NCBI RefSeq assembly: GCF_012163135.1
Contig: NZ_JAAVUP010000001.1
Span: 434,001 to 498,000, forward strand
Reading direction: 5' to 3'
DNA: 64,000 bases
Source: Neoroseomonas oryzicola
Lineage (GTDB): Bacteria > Pseudomonadota > Alphaproteobacteria > Acetobacterales > Acetobacteraceae
Shown: piece after piece, positions 20,390-28,887 of the stretch
Layout of the letters: the number at the start of each line of letters is the position of its first letter
How positions within the stretch are numbered: the first letter of the stretch is position 1
Translations under genes and position numbers: made by a program
The notes under the pieces: generated by a model
Told to the model about the DNA's origin: nothing
Seen by the model: the letters and a program-made list of their open reading frames with translations, nothing else
Databases searched by the model: none

Positions 20390-21955
20390 TCAGCCCCCCG
20401 GCAGGGCGCCCGGCCGGCCGAACAGGTAGCCCTGGCCGAAGCCGACGCCGAGGTCCCGCATCAGCGCGGCCTGGGCCTCGGTCTCGATGCGCTCGGCGAC
20501 CACCTCGGCGCCCACGGTGCGGGCGAGGTCGACCATGGCGGCGATGAAGCCCCGGTCGCGGGCGCTTTCGACGGCATTGGACACGTAGATGCCGTCCACC
20601 TTGACGAAGTCGACGCGGAAGGCGCGCAGGTACCGGAAGGCCGCCGCCCCGGCGCCGAAATCGTCGAGGCAGATCGGCAGCCCCAGGTCGCGCAGCGCAT
20701 CGACGGTGTGGCGGGCCTCGGGCTCGTCCTCGATCTCGGCGGTCTCGGTGATCTCGACCAGCAGGCGCTCGGCCAGCGCCGGGGCCTCCCGCAACATGCC
20801 GCAGAGCCGGTCCCGGAACGCGTGGGACTGCAGCGACAGGCCCGACAGGTTGCAGGCGATCCGCGACCCGCTGGCGGCGCGGGCGGCCTCGCAGGCGGTC
20901 TCGACGACTGCCCAGTCCAGGGCCTCCGACAGCCCGACGGTTTCGGCGAGGGCGATGAACTCCGAGGCTTCCGAGAACGGCGTCCCCGGCGTCGGGATGG
21001 GGCGCAGCAGGGCCTCGTAGTGGTGCGGCCGGCGGTCGGCCAGCAGCACGATGGGCTGGAAGGCCAGGCGGAAGCGACGATCCGCGATGGTCGCCCGCAG
21101 CGCCGCCGCACGCTCCGCCGCGCTGTCGACGAAGCCCGCCAGGCCACCGGCGAAGCCCGCCTTTTCCAGCGCCGCATCGCCGCCGCGGGCGAAGGCGGAC
21201 AGCGCGAAGCGCAGCGCGCGCGTGGCCTGCAGCGGGCTCAGCCCCTCCCCGGCCAGCGGCAGGGCGCGGGTGCCGATCCGTCCCGGGAGCCCGTGCTGCG
21301 CCAGCAGCCGCGCGACATTCGCCGCGACCTGGCCGAGATCCGCCATCCCCTCCCCCGGCAGGATGCCGAAGCGCCCGGCGCCGAAATCCGCCGCCACCGT
21401 CCCGGTCCCGCCCTGCGCCGCGAGCACGGCCTGGATGCGCGCCGCGAGGTCCGCGCGCGGCGCCAGCGCCCCGCCATCGCCGGTCAGCTCGATCAGGCCG
21501 AGCGCGGCCGGGCCGTCATCCCGGCGCAGCACTTCCTCGGCCGCGCGCGCGAGGCCCGGCCCCCCGGGCAGTGGCCCGCCCGGAAGGTCGTCCGGCAAGG
21601 GCGAGAATGTCAGGCAGAAGCGCCCCGAACGCCCCGGCGCGGCGAGGCCCGCGACGCTGAAGGCCGAACGGTCGCGGTCTGACAGGCGGATGGCGGTCGG
21701 CCGGATGCGCCCCGTGGCGTTGAGCAGCTCGAGCGCCGTCCCCATCCCCGAGCGCAGGTCCCGCGCCACGAGTTCCTGGACGGAGTGGCCCAGGAAGGTG
21801 CGGCCCGGCCGCCCGAAGCGGGCGGGAAAAGCGCCCTCGGCGAAGGTGATCCGACCTTCGGTGTCGGTCTCGACCAGCAGCTCGGCGGCGGCGAAGGCGA
21901 AGGTCAGGAATCGGTCCGCGGAGCTGGCGATCGGGTGGCGAACGGTTTCCTGCAT
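20390..21955 (-). CDS. EAL-domain protein (c-di-GMP phosphodiesterase) with PAS-like and degenerate GGDEF regions
   Basis: A 521-residue protein. The N-terminal 110 residues look like a PAS sensor (ELLVETDTEGRITFAEG). A middle region resembles a GGDEF fold but lacks the GGDEF motif (FGAGRFGILPGEG). The EAL domain begins near residue 314 with YEALLRP and keeps the metal and catalytic set: CNLSG, EITETAEIED, DDFGAG, FVKVDG and AERIET. It is probably an active phosphodiesterase hydrolysing c-di-GMP. The ATG at 21955 has AGGA six bases upstream; an earlier in-frame ATG at 21997 has no ribosome site. Confidence 0.87.
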   Translation of the reverse strand: MQETVRHPIASSADRFLTFAFAAAELLVETDTEGRITFAEGAFPARFGRPGRTFLGHSVQELVARDLRSGMGTALELLNATGRIRPTAIRLSDRDRSAFSVAGLAAPGRSGRFCLTFSPLPDDLPGGPLPGGPGLARAAEEVLRRDDGPAALGLIELTGDGGALAPRADLAARIQAVLAAQGGTGTVAADFGAGRFGILPGEGMADLGQVAANVARLLAQHGLPGRIGTRALPLAGEGLSPLQATRALRFALSAFARGGDAALEKAGFAGGLAGFVDSAAERAAALRATIADRRFRLAFQPIVLLADRRPHHYEALLRPIPTPGTPFSEASEFIALAETVGLSEALDWAVVETACEAARAASGSRIACNLSGLSLQSHAFRDRLCGMLREAPALAERLLVEITETAEIEDEPEARHTVDALRDLGLPICLDDFGAGAAAFRYLRAFRVDFVKVDGIYVSNAVESARDRGFIAAMVDLARTVGAEVVAERIETEAQAALMRDLGVGFGQGYLFGRPGALPGG

Positions 21956-22034
21956 GGCGCGTCCTGGGGCGAGGCGCGCATCCTCGCCCCAGGACATTAA
22001 GCGGCGGTGAAGGTTCTCCCGCCGGGGCGGAGGG

Positions 22035-22057
22035 GACGGCGCCCCTCCGGCGCCGTC
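22035..22057 (-). terminator. Hairpin at the end of the NIPSNAP gene
   Basis: GACGGCGCC, CCTCC, GGCGCCGTC gives a perfect 9-bp stem that overlaps the stop codon of the minus-strand NIPSNAP gene. No U-tract is seen, so it is a terminator-like hairpin only. Confidence 0.4.
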
Positions 22058-22736
22058 ACTTCACGAGCGAGAAGCTCGTCGGCCGCAGCCCCATCACGGT
22101 CTGCTGCTTCAGCGCGCCGAGGCCGGCGACCATCTTGCCGAATTCCTGCCACTGCGGGTCGTTGGCCATGGCGGTGCGGCGCGCATCGCGGTCGCCGTAG
22201 GATTCGTACAGCCAGCAGAAGACCACCTGGTTGATCGGGCCGATCTCGGTCACCGCGAAGACCAGCAGCTGGCCGAGCAGGCGCTGCTGCACCGGCAGGC
22301 CGACCTCCTGATAGGCCTTCAGCCAGGCCGGCATCTTGCCCGGGACGAAGTCGTAGGTACGGTGATCGACCACCATGCCGGTGCCGGCGATCTTGCGCTC
22401 GAACTTGAAGCCCTTGGCCGACTGGATGGGGGAGAAGGAGGTCGGCTTCAGGAACTTCACCTCCTGCTGCATCAGGCAGCCGGCGGAATGCTTCTTGAAC
22501 TCGGTCCACTGCGCGTCCGTCTCGCGCGCCGCGATGCCGGCGTCGCGGGTGTCGATGTCGTCCCAGCCGCGCATGAAGACGAAGCGGTTGATCGGCCCGA
22601 CATCGGCCACGAAGGTGCCGAGCGAGGGCGCGCCGAGGGTGCGCTGCGAGGCCGGGAAGCCGAACTTCTCGAAGGCGTCGAGCCACACGGGCTGCTTGCC
22701 GGGGTGGAAGGTGTACTGGCGGTGCTCGATGTACAT
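22056..22736 (-). CDS. Tandem NIPSNAP-domain protein
   Basis: A 226-residue protein made of two NIPSNAP repeats of about 105 residues. Each has the pattern Tyr-x-F-x-PGK near its start (YTFHPGKQPVWLDAFEKFG and YDFVPGKMPAWLKAYQEVG) and a later GPIN-V/R-F strand with a Trp or aromatic. The fold is a dimeric alpha-beta barrel; the function of bacterial members is poorly known. The ATG is preceded by AGAGGAAA. It lies downstream of a zinc alcohol dehydrogenase on the same strand, with a hairpin between them. Confidence 0.85.
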   Translation of the reverse strand: MYIEHRQYTFHPGKQPVWLDAFEKFGFPASQRTLGAPSLGTFVADVGPINRFVFMRGWDDIDTRDAGIAARETDAQWTEFKKHSAGCLMQQEVKFLKPTSFSPIQSAKGFKFERKIAGTGMVVDHRTYDFVPGKMPAWLKAYQEVGLPVQQRLLGQLLVFAVTEIGPINQVVFCWLYESYGDRDARRTAMANDPQWQEFGKMVAGLGALKQQTVMGLRPTSFSLVK

Positions 22737-22817
22737 CGCGTTTCCTCTGGAAGCGGGCGCGGCACCATCGGCCGCGCGGTGCGCTGGCGCAAGGCGGGGG
22801 CGTGCCGGTGCCGTTGC

Positions 22818-22843
22818 GGGAATGCGCCGGACGACGCATTCCC
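22818..22843 (-). terminator. Hairpin after the zinc alcohol dehydrogenase gene
   Basis: GGGAATGCG pairs with CGCATTCCC across an 8-nt loop, 11 nt after the dehydrogenase stop. The stem is perfect but no U-tract follows. Confidence 0.45.
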
Positions 22844-22853
22844 CGAACAAGCC

Positions 22854-23918
22854 TCAGGCCGCCGGCAGGATCACGCCCTTGCCGTCGGTCTGGCGGTCGA
22901 ACAGGCGATAGGCTTCCTCCGCCTGGTCCAGCCGCCAGCGATGGGTGAACAGCGCATCGACGTTGATGCCGCGGTCGGCGACGTAGCGCGCGCATTCCGC
23001 CTGGCCGACGGTCGAGAAGGTCCAGGACCCGATCAGCGTCACCTGCCGGCGCAGCAGGTCGGGCGAGACGTCGAGCGTCACATCCCCGCCCTCCCCCACG
23101 AAGCAGGCCTTGCCCCAGGTGCGGACGCATTGCACCGCCTGGCGCCGCGCGAGCGGGTTGGAAGAGGCGTCGAGCGAGGCATGCGCGCCGAGCCCGTGCG
23201 TCGCTTCCTTGATCGCGCCCAGCACGTCGTTGGTCTCGGTCGGATTGATCAGCAGGTCGGCGCCGAAATCCTTGGCGCGGCCCAGGCGTTCGGGCGAGGT
23301 GTCGAGCGCGATCACCCGCGCCCCCATCTTCGCGGCGAGCAGCGTCGCCGACAGCCCGACCGGCCCCTGGCCGAACACCGCGATGGTCTGGTCCCCGGTC
23401 AGGCCAAGCCGCTGCAAGGCGCCCCAGGCCGTGCCCGTGCCGCAGGAGATCGCCGCGCCGGTCTCGAAGGACAGTTCCTCGGGCAGTTCCACCAGCGTGC
23501 GGGCGGGGCATTTCAGGTAGCGCGCATGGCCGCCATGGCCGGTCGCGCCATAGACCTCCTTCACGCCCTCGTCGCAGAGCTGCATCCAGCCGGTATTGCA
23601 GCGCGGGCAGACGCCGCAGCCGCGGTAGTGATGCTGCATGGCGCGCATCCCGACCCAGGCCTGGTTGGGGGCCACGCCCTGCCCGACCGCGACGACCACG
23701 CCGCAGGGCTCGTGCCCGGCGATGATGGGCCCGGAGGTCGCGCCGAGCCCGAGTGCCGCCGTCCGCCCCGGCCCGCCCGGGGCGCGGTAGAACTTCAGGT
23801 CGCTGCCGCACATGCCCGAGGCGCGGATCTCGAGCACCACTTCGCCCGGGCCCGGCGTGGGATCGGGGAAATCCATCAGCTCGAGCTTCCGGTCCCCGGT
23901 AAAGACGACACCCTTCAT
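22854..23918 (-). CDS. Zinc-dependent medium-chain alcohol dehydrogenase
   Basis: A 354-residue NAD(P)-dependent dehydrogenase. Catalytic zinc ligands lie in GMCGSDLKFY and GHEPCG, and the four structural-zinc cysteines in CGVCPRCNTGWMQLC. The Rossmann motif is VFGQGPVGLSATLLAA. Two ATGs compete: AGGAGGA abuts the one at 23924, but lies at ideal distance from the one at 23918, which was chosen. The substrate is unknown; the sequence is closer to polyol/threonine-type dehydrogenases than to ethanol enzymes. It is divergent from fabI. Confidence 0.88.
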   Translation of the reverse strand: MKGVVFTGDRKLELMDFPDPTPGPGEVVLEIRASGMCGSDLKFYRAPGGPGRTAALGLGATSGPIIAGHEPCGVVVAVGQGVAPNQAWVGMRAMQHHYRGCGVCPRCNTGWMQLCDEGVKEVYGATGHGGHARYLKCPARTLVELPEELSFETGAAISCGTGTAWGALQRLGLTGDQTIAVFGQGPVGLSATLLAAKMGARVIALDTSPERLGRAKDFGADLLINPTETNDVLGAIKEATHGLGAHASLDASSNPLARRQAVQCVRTWGKACFVGEGGDVTLDVSPDLLRRQVTLIGSWTFSTVGQAECARYVADRGINVDALFTHRWRLDQAEEAYRLFDRQTDGKGVILPAA

Positions 23919-23980
23919 TGGCATTCCTCCTGGACCACGGAGCCAAGCACCGGGGCGCGGATCGGTCCAGGCGGCGGGGA

Positions 23981-23998
23981 TGTTGCGGTGCCGCAAAA
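23981..23998. promoter_or_regulatory. TGC-rich dyad in the divergent adh/fabI promoter region (candidate operator)
   Basis: TGTTGCGGTGCCGCAAAA contains the perfect dyad TTGCGG-TG-CCGCAA. It lies 63 bp before the alcohol dehydrogenase start and 96 bp before the fabI start. A near copy (14 of 18 bases identical) occurs at 28813-28830 ahead of the DUF3141 gene. The spacing of the TGC/GCA arms recalls sites described for PhaR-type regulators of polyhydroxyalkanoate genes, but no regulator gene is in the window. Confidence 0.4.
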
Positions 23999-24093
23999 TC
24001 GCAATGCCCCGGCCGCCGGTTTCTGCTCTACGTCAAGGCGGCGGTCGGGCACCCATGAGATGCGGAGGTCCGACGCAGTATGAGAGGTGCACC

Positions 24094-24921
24094 GTGCCGA
24101 CCGAATCCCGCCCGATCGATCCGCTGCCCACCGTGTGGGACCCGAACAGCCGCGTCGGCGACATGCTGAAGGGCAAGCGCGGCCTGGTCGTCGGCATCGC
24201 GAACGCCGATTCCATCGCCTATGGCTGCGCGGTGAAGCTGCGCGCCTTCGGCGCCGATCTCGCCGTAACCTACCTGAACGAAAAGGCCGAGAAATACGTC
24301 CGCCCGCTGGCCGAGCAACTCCAGGCCGAGATCATCGCCCCGCTCGACGTCCAGCAGCCCGGCCAGCTCGAGGCGCTGTTCGAGCGCATCGGCCGGGAGT
24401 GGGGCCGGCTCGACTTCGTGATCCACTCCATCGCCTTCGCCCCGCGGGCGGACCTGCACGGCCGCGTCATCGACTGCAGCGCGGAAGGCTTCGCCCAGGC
24501 GATGCATGTCTCCTGCTGGTCGTTCCTGCGCATGGCGAAGCTGGCCGAACCGCTGATGACGCAGGGCGGCGTGCTCGTCACCATGTCCTACTACGGCGCC
24601 GACAAGGTGGTCGGGAACTACAACCTCATGGGACCGGTGAAGGCCGCGCTCGAGGGCGCGGTGCGCTATGCGGCGGACGAGCTCGGCGAGAAGGGCATCC
24701 GCGTCTTCGCCGTCTCCCCCGGCCCGCTCAAGACGCGCGCCGCCTCGGGCATCGCGCAGTTCGACGAGCTGGTGCAGATGGCCCAGGAACGCGCCCCCCA
24801 GCACCGGCTGGTGGACATCGCGGAGGTCGGGCGCGTCGTCTCCTTCCTGGTGGGCGGCGCCTCCTCGGGCATGACGGGCGACACGATCTACGTGGACGCC
24901 GGGCTGCACAACGTCGCATGA
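24094..24921 (+). CDS. fabI: Enoyl-[acyl-carrier-protein] reductase (FabI type)
   Basis: A 275-residue NAD(P)H-dependent reductase of the fatty-acid elongation cycle. The cofactor region GIANADSIAYG, HSIAFAP and the catalytic Tyr-x6-Lys (YNLMGPVK) are all present. The GTG at 24094 has GAGAGGTG upstream; a later ATG (MLKGKRG) would give 252 residues and is a possible alternative. The stop overlaps the start of a CoA-transferase subunit (ATGA). Placement ahead of CoA-transferase, MaoC-Pta and AckA genes suggests an accessory copy linked to short-chain acyl metabolism rather than the housekeeping fab cluster. Confidence 0.9.
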   Translation: MPTESRPIDPLPTVWDPNSRVGDMLKGKRGLVVGIANADSIAYGCAVKLRAFGADLAVTYLNEKAEKYVRPLAEQLQAEIIAPLDVQQPGQLEALFERIGREWGRLDFVIHSIAFAPRADLHGRVIDCSAEGFAQAMHVSCWSFLRMAKLAEPLMTQGGVLVTMSYYGADKVVGNYNLMGPVKAALEGAVRYAADELGEKGIRVFAVSPGPLKTRAASGIAQFDELVQMAQERAPQHRLVDIAEVGRVVSFLVGGASSGMTGDTIYVDAGLHNVA

Positions 24922-25580
24922 GCACGCAACGCAAGGCCCTGACCCCGGAGCAGGCGGCGGCCCTGGTGCCGGACGGCGCGACGGTGATGATCGGCGGCTT
25001 CCTCGGCGTCGGCTCCCCGCGGCGGGTGATCGACGCGCTCGTCGCGCGCGGCGCGAAGGGGCTGACGGTGATCGGCAACGACACCGGACGGCCGGAACTC
25101 GGCATCGGGAAGCTGGTGGTCGCGGGCTGCGTGTCGAAGGTCATCGTCAGCCACATCGGCACCAATCCGGTGACCCAGCAGAAGATGATGGCCGGGGAGA
25201 TCGCCGTGGAACTGGTCCCCCAGGGCACGCTCGCCGAACGCATCCGGGCCGGCGGGGCGGGCCTCGGCGGCATCCTGACGCCCACCGGGGTCGGGACGAC
25301 CGTCGCCGAGGGCAAGCAGGTCCTCACGGTCGACGGCCGCGACTACCTGCTGGAGAAGCCGCTGCGCGCCGATGTCGCGCTGCTGCACTGCTACGAGGCC
25401 GACTACTACGCCAACCTGACCTACCGGCTGACGGCGCAGAACTTCAACCCGCTGATGGCCATGGCCGCCGACACTGTCATCGCCGAGCCGGACGAGGTGG
25501 TGCCGATCGGCGTCATCCCGCCCGACCATGTCCGCACGCCGGGCATCCTGGTCACGCACCTCGTCGAGAGGCCGCACTGA
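24918..25580 (+). CDS. 3-oxoacid CoA-transferase subunit A (AtoD/ScoA-like)
   Basis: A 220-residue class I CoA-transferase alpha subunit. The glycine-rich GATVMIGGFLGVGSPRRVIDAL start, the TVIGNDTG strand and the GILTPTGVGT loop are typical. It partners subunit B, whose ATG shares a base with this stop, to swap CoA between short-chain acids such as acetoacetate or butyrate and succinyl- or acetyl-CoA. The ATG overlaps the fabI stop. Close relatives include acetate/butyrate:acetoacetate transferases; the exact substrate pair is not decided by sequence. Confidence 0.9.
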   Translation: MSTQRKALTPEQAAALVPDGATVMIGGFLGVGSPRRVIDALVARGAKGLTVIGNDTGRPELGIGKLVVAGCVSKVIVSHIGTNPVTQQKMMAGEIAVELVPQGTLAERIRAGGAGLGGILTPTGVGTTVAEGKQVLTVDGRDYLLEKPLRADVALLHCYEADYYANLTYRLTAQNFNPLMAMAADTVIAEPDEVVPIGVIPPDHVRTPGILVTHLVERPH

Positions 25581-26230
25581 TGGACGCCAAGGAGATCATC
25601 GCCCGCCGCGTGGCGCAGGAACTGCGCGACCGGACGCTCGTGAACCTCGGCATCGGGCTGCCGACGCTGGTCGCGCGCTACGTGCCGGAAGGGATGCTCG
25701 TCGCCTTCCAGAGCGAGAACGGCATCATCGGCTTCGGCGCCCGCCCGCCCGAGGGGATGGAAGACCCCAACCTGACCGATGCCGGGGGCGGCTTCATCAG
25801 CGCCCTGCCCGGTGCCTTCGCCTTCGACAGCGCGACCTCCTTCGCGCTGATCCGCGGGGGGCACATGGACATGACCGTGCTCGGCGGGCTGCAGGTGGAT
25901 GCCAGGGGGCGGCTCGCCAACTGGATGGTGCCGGGCAAGATGGTCGCCGGCATGGGGGGCGCGATGGACCTCGTCGCCGGGGCGCGGCGCGTCGTCGTCG
26001 CGATGCAGCATGCGGCCAAGGGTGAGGCCAAGATCGTGCCCGAACTGACCCTGCCGCCGACCTCCGCGCGGCCGGTGAGCCTGGTGGTGACGGACCTCGC
26101 CGTGATCGAGCCCACGCCGCAGGGCCTGGTCCTGCGCGAACGCGCGCCGGGCGTGGCCGTCGAGGAGATCCTGGCCGCCACGACCGCGCCGCTGACCGTT
26201 CCAGACACCGTGCCGGAGATGAGCCTGTGA
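25580..26230 (+). CDS. 3-oxoacid CoA-transferase subunit B (AtoA/ScoB-like)
   Basis: A 216-residue beta subunit carrying the catalytic glutamate in QSENGIIGFG (about residue 50), which forms the glutamyl-CoA thioester. Other conserved parts are VNLGIGLPTLVARYVP, GHMDMTVLGGLQVD and the late TDLAVIEPTPQGL. It overlaps the A subunit (TGATG) and its own stop overlaps the GTG of the next gene (GTGA), so the chain is translationally coupled. Confidence 0.92.
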   Translation: MDAKEIIARRVAQELRDRTLVNLGIGLPTLVARYVPEGMLVAFQSENGIIGFGARPPEGMEDPNLTDAGGGFISALPGAFAFDSATSFALIRGGHMDMTVLGGLQVDARGRLANWMVPGKMVAGMGGAMDLVAGARRVVVAMQHAAKGEAKIVPELTLPPTSARPVSLVVTDLAVIEPTPQGLVLRERAPGVAVEEILAATTAPLTVPDTVPEMSL

Positions 26231-27645
26231 CGATCACCGCCCCTGCCCTGGTCGGGCGTTCCTGGGACGACATCAAGGAAGGCGAGAGCGCGAGCATCAC
26301 CCGCGTCTGCACGCCGAACGACCTGGTCGTCTTCGCCCATGCCTCGGGCAACCTGAATCCGGTCCACCTGCCCGGCGAGGCCGAGCAGGAGACCGGCCGC
26401 GCGCCGGTCGCGCCCGCCATGTGGTGCGGCTCGCTCTTCTCGGCGGTGTTCGGCAACCGGCTGCCGGGGCCCGGCACGGTCTACCGCTCCCAGACCCTGC
26501 GCTTCCATTCGCGCGTCGAGGCGGGCGATGCCGTGGTCGCGACGGTGACGGTGCGGGAGAAGCTGCCGGGCAACCTGCTGGTGATGGATTGCCGGCTCGA
26601 TCGTGACGACGGGACGCTGGTCGCGGACGGTGTCGCCGAGATCAGCCCGCCTTCGACGCGGCTCGTCACCGATGGCGTCGTGATTCCGGAACTGACGCTG
26701 GTCCCGCGCGGGAAGTTCTCTCGCCTGTTGCAGGCGTGCCGCGGCATCCCGCCGATGCCGACCGCGGTCGCGGCGCCGACCGACGACAATTCCCTCGGCG
26801 GCGCCTGGGAGGCGACGAAGGAAGGCCTGATCGCCCCCATCCTGGTTGGCCCCGAGGCCAAGATCCGCGCCGAGGCGGAGAAGATCGGCTGGGACCTCTC
26901 CGGCGTCGCGATCGAGAACGTCGCCGACGCCCACGACGCCCCCGCCCGCGCCGTCTGCCTGGTCCATGAGGGCAAGGCCGAGGCGGTGATGAAGGGCAAC
27001 ATCCATTCCGACGAGGTGCTGCGCCACGTCACCAAGTCCGATGGCGGGCTGCGCGCGGGACGGCGCATCAGCCATTGCTTCGTGCTCGACATCCCGGGCC
27101 ACGAAGGGCTGATGATCATCACCGACGCGGCGATCAACATCCTGCCGGACCTGACCACCAAGGCCGACATCGTGCAGAACGCGATCGACCTGGCGCAGGC
27201 GATCGGCATCGCCGAGCCGCGGGTCGGCATCCTCTCGGCCGTCGAGACCATCAATCCCGCGATGCCGTCCACCATCGACGCGGCGGCGCTCGCGAAGATG
27301 GCCGATCGCGGGCAGATCAAGGGCGGCCTGGTCGACGGTCCGCTCGCCATGGACAACGCCGTGGACCTCGAGGCCGCGCGCACCAAGGGCATCCATTCCA
27401 CCGTCGCCGGCCGGGCCGACGTGCTGGTGGCGCCGAACCTCGAGGCGGGGAACATGCTGGCCAAGCAGCTGGTGTTCCTCTCCCAGGCCGATACCGGCGG
27501 CATCGTGGTCGGCGCCAAGGTGCCGGTGATGCTGACCTCGCGCGCCGATGACGAGCATGCCCGGCTGATGTCGGCCGCGCTCGCGGTGCTCTACGGCCAT
27601 TGGCGGCGCACCGGGAAATGCCTCGTGCCGGAGATCGGCGCATGA
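26227..27645 (+). CDS. Bifunctional MaoC-like enoyl-CoA hydratase / phosphate acyltransferase
   Basis: A 472-residue fusion. Residues 1 to about 150 form a MaoC hot-dog domain with the hydratase motif region FAHASGNLNPVHLPG. Residues from about 165 to the end form a phosphotransacetylase/phosphotransbutyrylase (Pta_PTB) domain (APTDDNSLGGAWEATKEGLI, VKGNIHSDEVL-like MKGNIHSDEVL, LSAVETINPAMPSTIDAA). It could hydrate short enoyl-CoA and convert acyl-CoA to acyl phosphate for the kinase encoded next (4-nt ATGA overlap). This fusion is known from alphaproteobacteria. Confidence 0.92.
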   Translation: MTITAPALVGRSWDDIKEGESASITRVCTPNDLVVFAHASGNLNPVHLPGEAEQETGRAPVAPAMWCGSLFSAVFGNRLPGPGTVYRSQTLRFHSRVEAGDAVVATVTVREKLPGNLLVMDCRLDRDDGTLVADGVAEISPPSTRLVTDGVVIPELTLVPRGKFSRLLQACRGIPPMPTAVAAPTDDNSLGGAWEATKEGLIAPILVGPEAKIRAEAEKIGWDLSGVAIENVADAHDAPARAVCLVHEGKAEAVMKGNIHSDEVLRHVTKSDGGLRAGRRISHCFVLDIPGHEGLMIITDAAINILPDLTTKADIVQNAIDLAQAIGIAEPRVGILSAVETINPAMPSTIDAAALAKMADRGQIKGGLVDGPLAMDNAVDLEAARTKGIHSTVAGRADVLVAPNLEAGNMLAKQLVFLSQADTGGIVVGAKVPVMLTSRADDEHARLMSAALAVLYGHWRRTGKCLVPEIGA

Positions 27646-28832
27646 CGAGCGACGCGATCCTCGTCCTCAACGCCGGTTCCTCCTCCATCAAGTTCGAGCT
27701 CTTCGAAATCGTTGGCGGCGACGCGGAGACGCGCTTCGAAGGGCAGATGGAGGGCATCGGCGCCAGCCCCCACCTGATCGCGCGCGACGCGACGCGGCAT
27801 GTGCTGGCCGACCATCGCTGGGCCGGGCCGGACGTCTCGAACCACGGCGCCGCGCTCGAGGTCATCGCCAAGGAACTCTCACCGGCCATGGCCGGGCGGC
27901 GGATCATCGCGGTCGGCCACCGCGTGGTGCATGGCGGGCCGGACCTCGTCGCGCCCGTGCTGATCGACGATGCGGTGATGGCGCGGCTCGAGGCGCTGGC
28001 CCCACTCGCCCCGCTGCACCAGCCGCACAACATCGCGGGCATCGCGGCGTCCCGCGCGCGGCTGCCGGGCGTGCCGCAGGTCGCCTGCTTCGACACCTCC
28101 TTCCATCGCAGCCATGCCTGGGAGGCCGACACCTTCGGCCTGCCGCCCGAATTCTACGCCCGCGGCATCCGGCGCTACGGCTTCCACGGGCTGTCCTACG
28201 AATACATCGCCGCCAACCTCGCCGAGGAGGAACCCGCTTTGGCCTCGGGACGCGTGGTCGTGGCGCATCTCGGCAACGGCTCCTCGCTCTGCGCCATGCG
28301 CGGCGGGCGGAGCGTCGACAGCACCATGGGATTCACCGCGCTGGACGGCGTGCCGATGGGCACCCGCTGCGGGCAGATCGACCCCGGCGTGCTGCTGCAC
28401 CTGCTGATGACGGAGGGCATGGAGCCCGCGGCGCTGCAGAAGCTGCTCTATGGCAATGCCGGGCTGAAGGGGATGTCCGGGATCAGCCAGGACGTCCGCG
28501 ACCTCGAGGCCAGCGCCGAGCCCCGCGCCGCCCAGGCGCTCGCCTATTACGCCTGGCGGGTGCGGCGGGAGGTCGGGGCGCTGGCGGCGGCCCTTGGCGG
28601 CCTCGACGCCCTGGTCTTCACGGCGGGCATCGGGGAGAACGCACGGGACCTGCGCGCCCGCATCTGCGAGGGTCTCGGCTTCCTCGGCATCGAGCTCGAT
28701 CCGGTGCGGAATCAAGCCAATGAGCGGGAGATCTCCCGCCCCGGGGCGGCCACCCGCGTGCTGGTCCGCGCCACCGACGAGGAAGGCATGATCGCCCGGC
28801 ATGTGCTGAATTTGTTGCGCCGCAGCAAATAG
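27642..28832 (+). CDS. ackA: Acetate (or propionate/butyrate) kinase
   Basis: A 396-residue ASKHA-fold kinase making ATP from acyl phosphate. The phosphate-binding NAGSSSIKFELF is at residues 9-20. Later come VGHRVVHGG, FDTSFH, YGFHGLSYEYIA, VVAHLGNGSSLCAM and FTAGIGENA, all matching AckA. It overlaps the preceding MaoC-Pta gene, so the pair would form a substrate-level phosphorylation route. The extreme 3' end of the gene contains a TGC-rich dyad ahead of the DUF3141 gene. Confidence 0.95.
   Translation: MTSDAILVLNAGSSSIKFELFEIVGGDAETRFEGQMEGIGASPHLIARDATRHVLADHRWAGPDVSNHGAALEVIAKELSPAMAGRRIIAVGHRVVHGGPDLVAPVLIDDAVMARLEALAPLAPLHQPHNIAGIAASRARLPGVPQVACFDTSFHRSHAWEADTFGLPPEFYARGIRRYGFHGLSYEYIAANLAEEEPALASGRVVVAHLGNGSSLCAMRGGRSVDSTMGFTALDGVPMGTRCGQIDPGVLLHLLMTEGMEPAALQKLLYGNAGLKGMSGISQDVRDLEASAEPRAAQALAYYAWRVRREVGALAAALGGLDALVFTAGIGENARDLRARICEGLGFLGIELDPVRNQANEREISRPGAATRVLVRATDEEGMIARHVLNLLRRSK
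28813..28830. promoter_or_regulatory. TGC-rich dyad at the ackA end, ahead of the DUF3141 gene (candidate operator)
   Basis: TGTTGCGCCGCAGCAAAT lies within the larger imperfect dyad ATTTGTTGC-GCC-GCAGCAAAT (28810-28830, 8 of 9 arm positions). It is 57 bp before the DUF3141 start and matches the site at 23981-23998 in 14 of 18 positions. It overlaps the last ackA codons, so coding constraint may explain part of it. Confidence 0.4.
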
Positions 28833-28887
28833 GCTTGATGCCCTCGGCCCGGGGGCGCAGAAGAGGTCAAACCAGGGAGCCCCGCCA

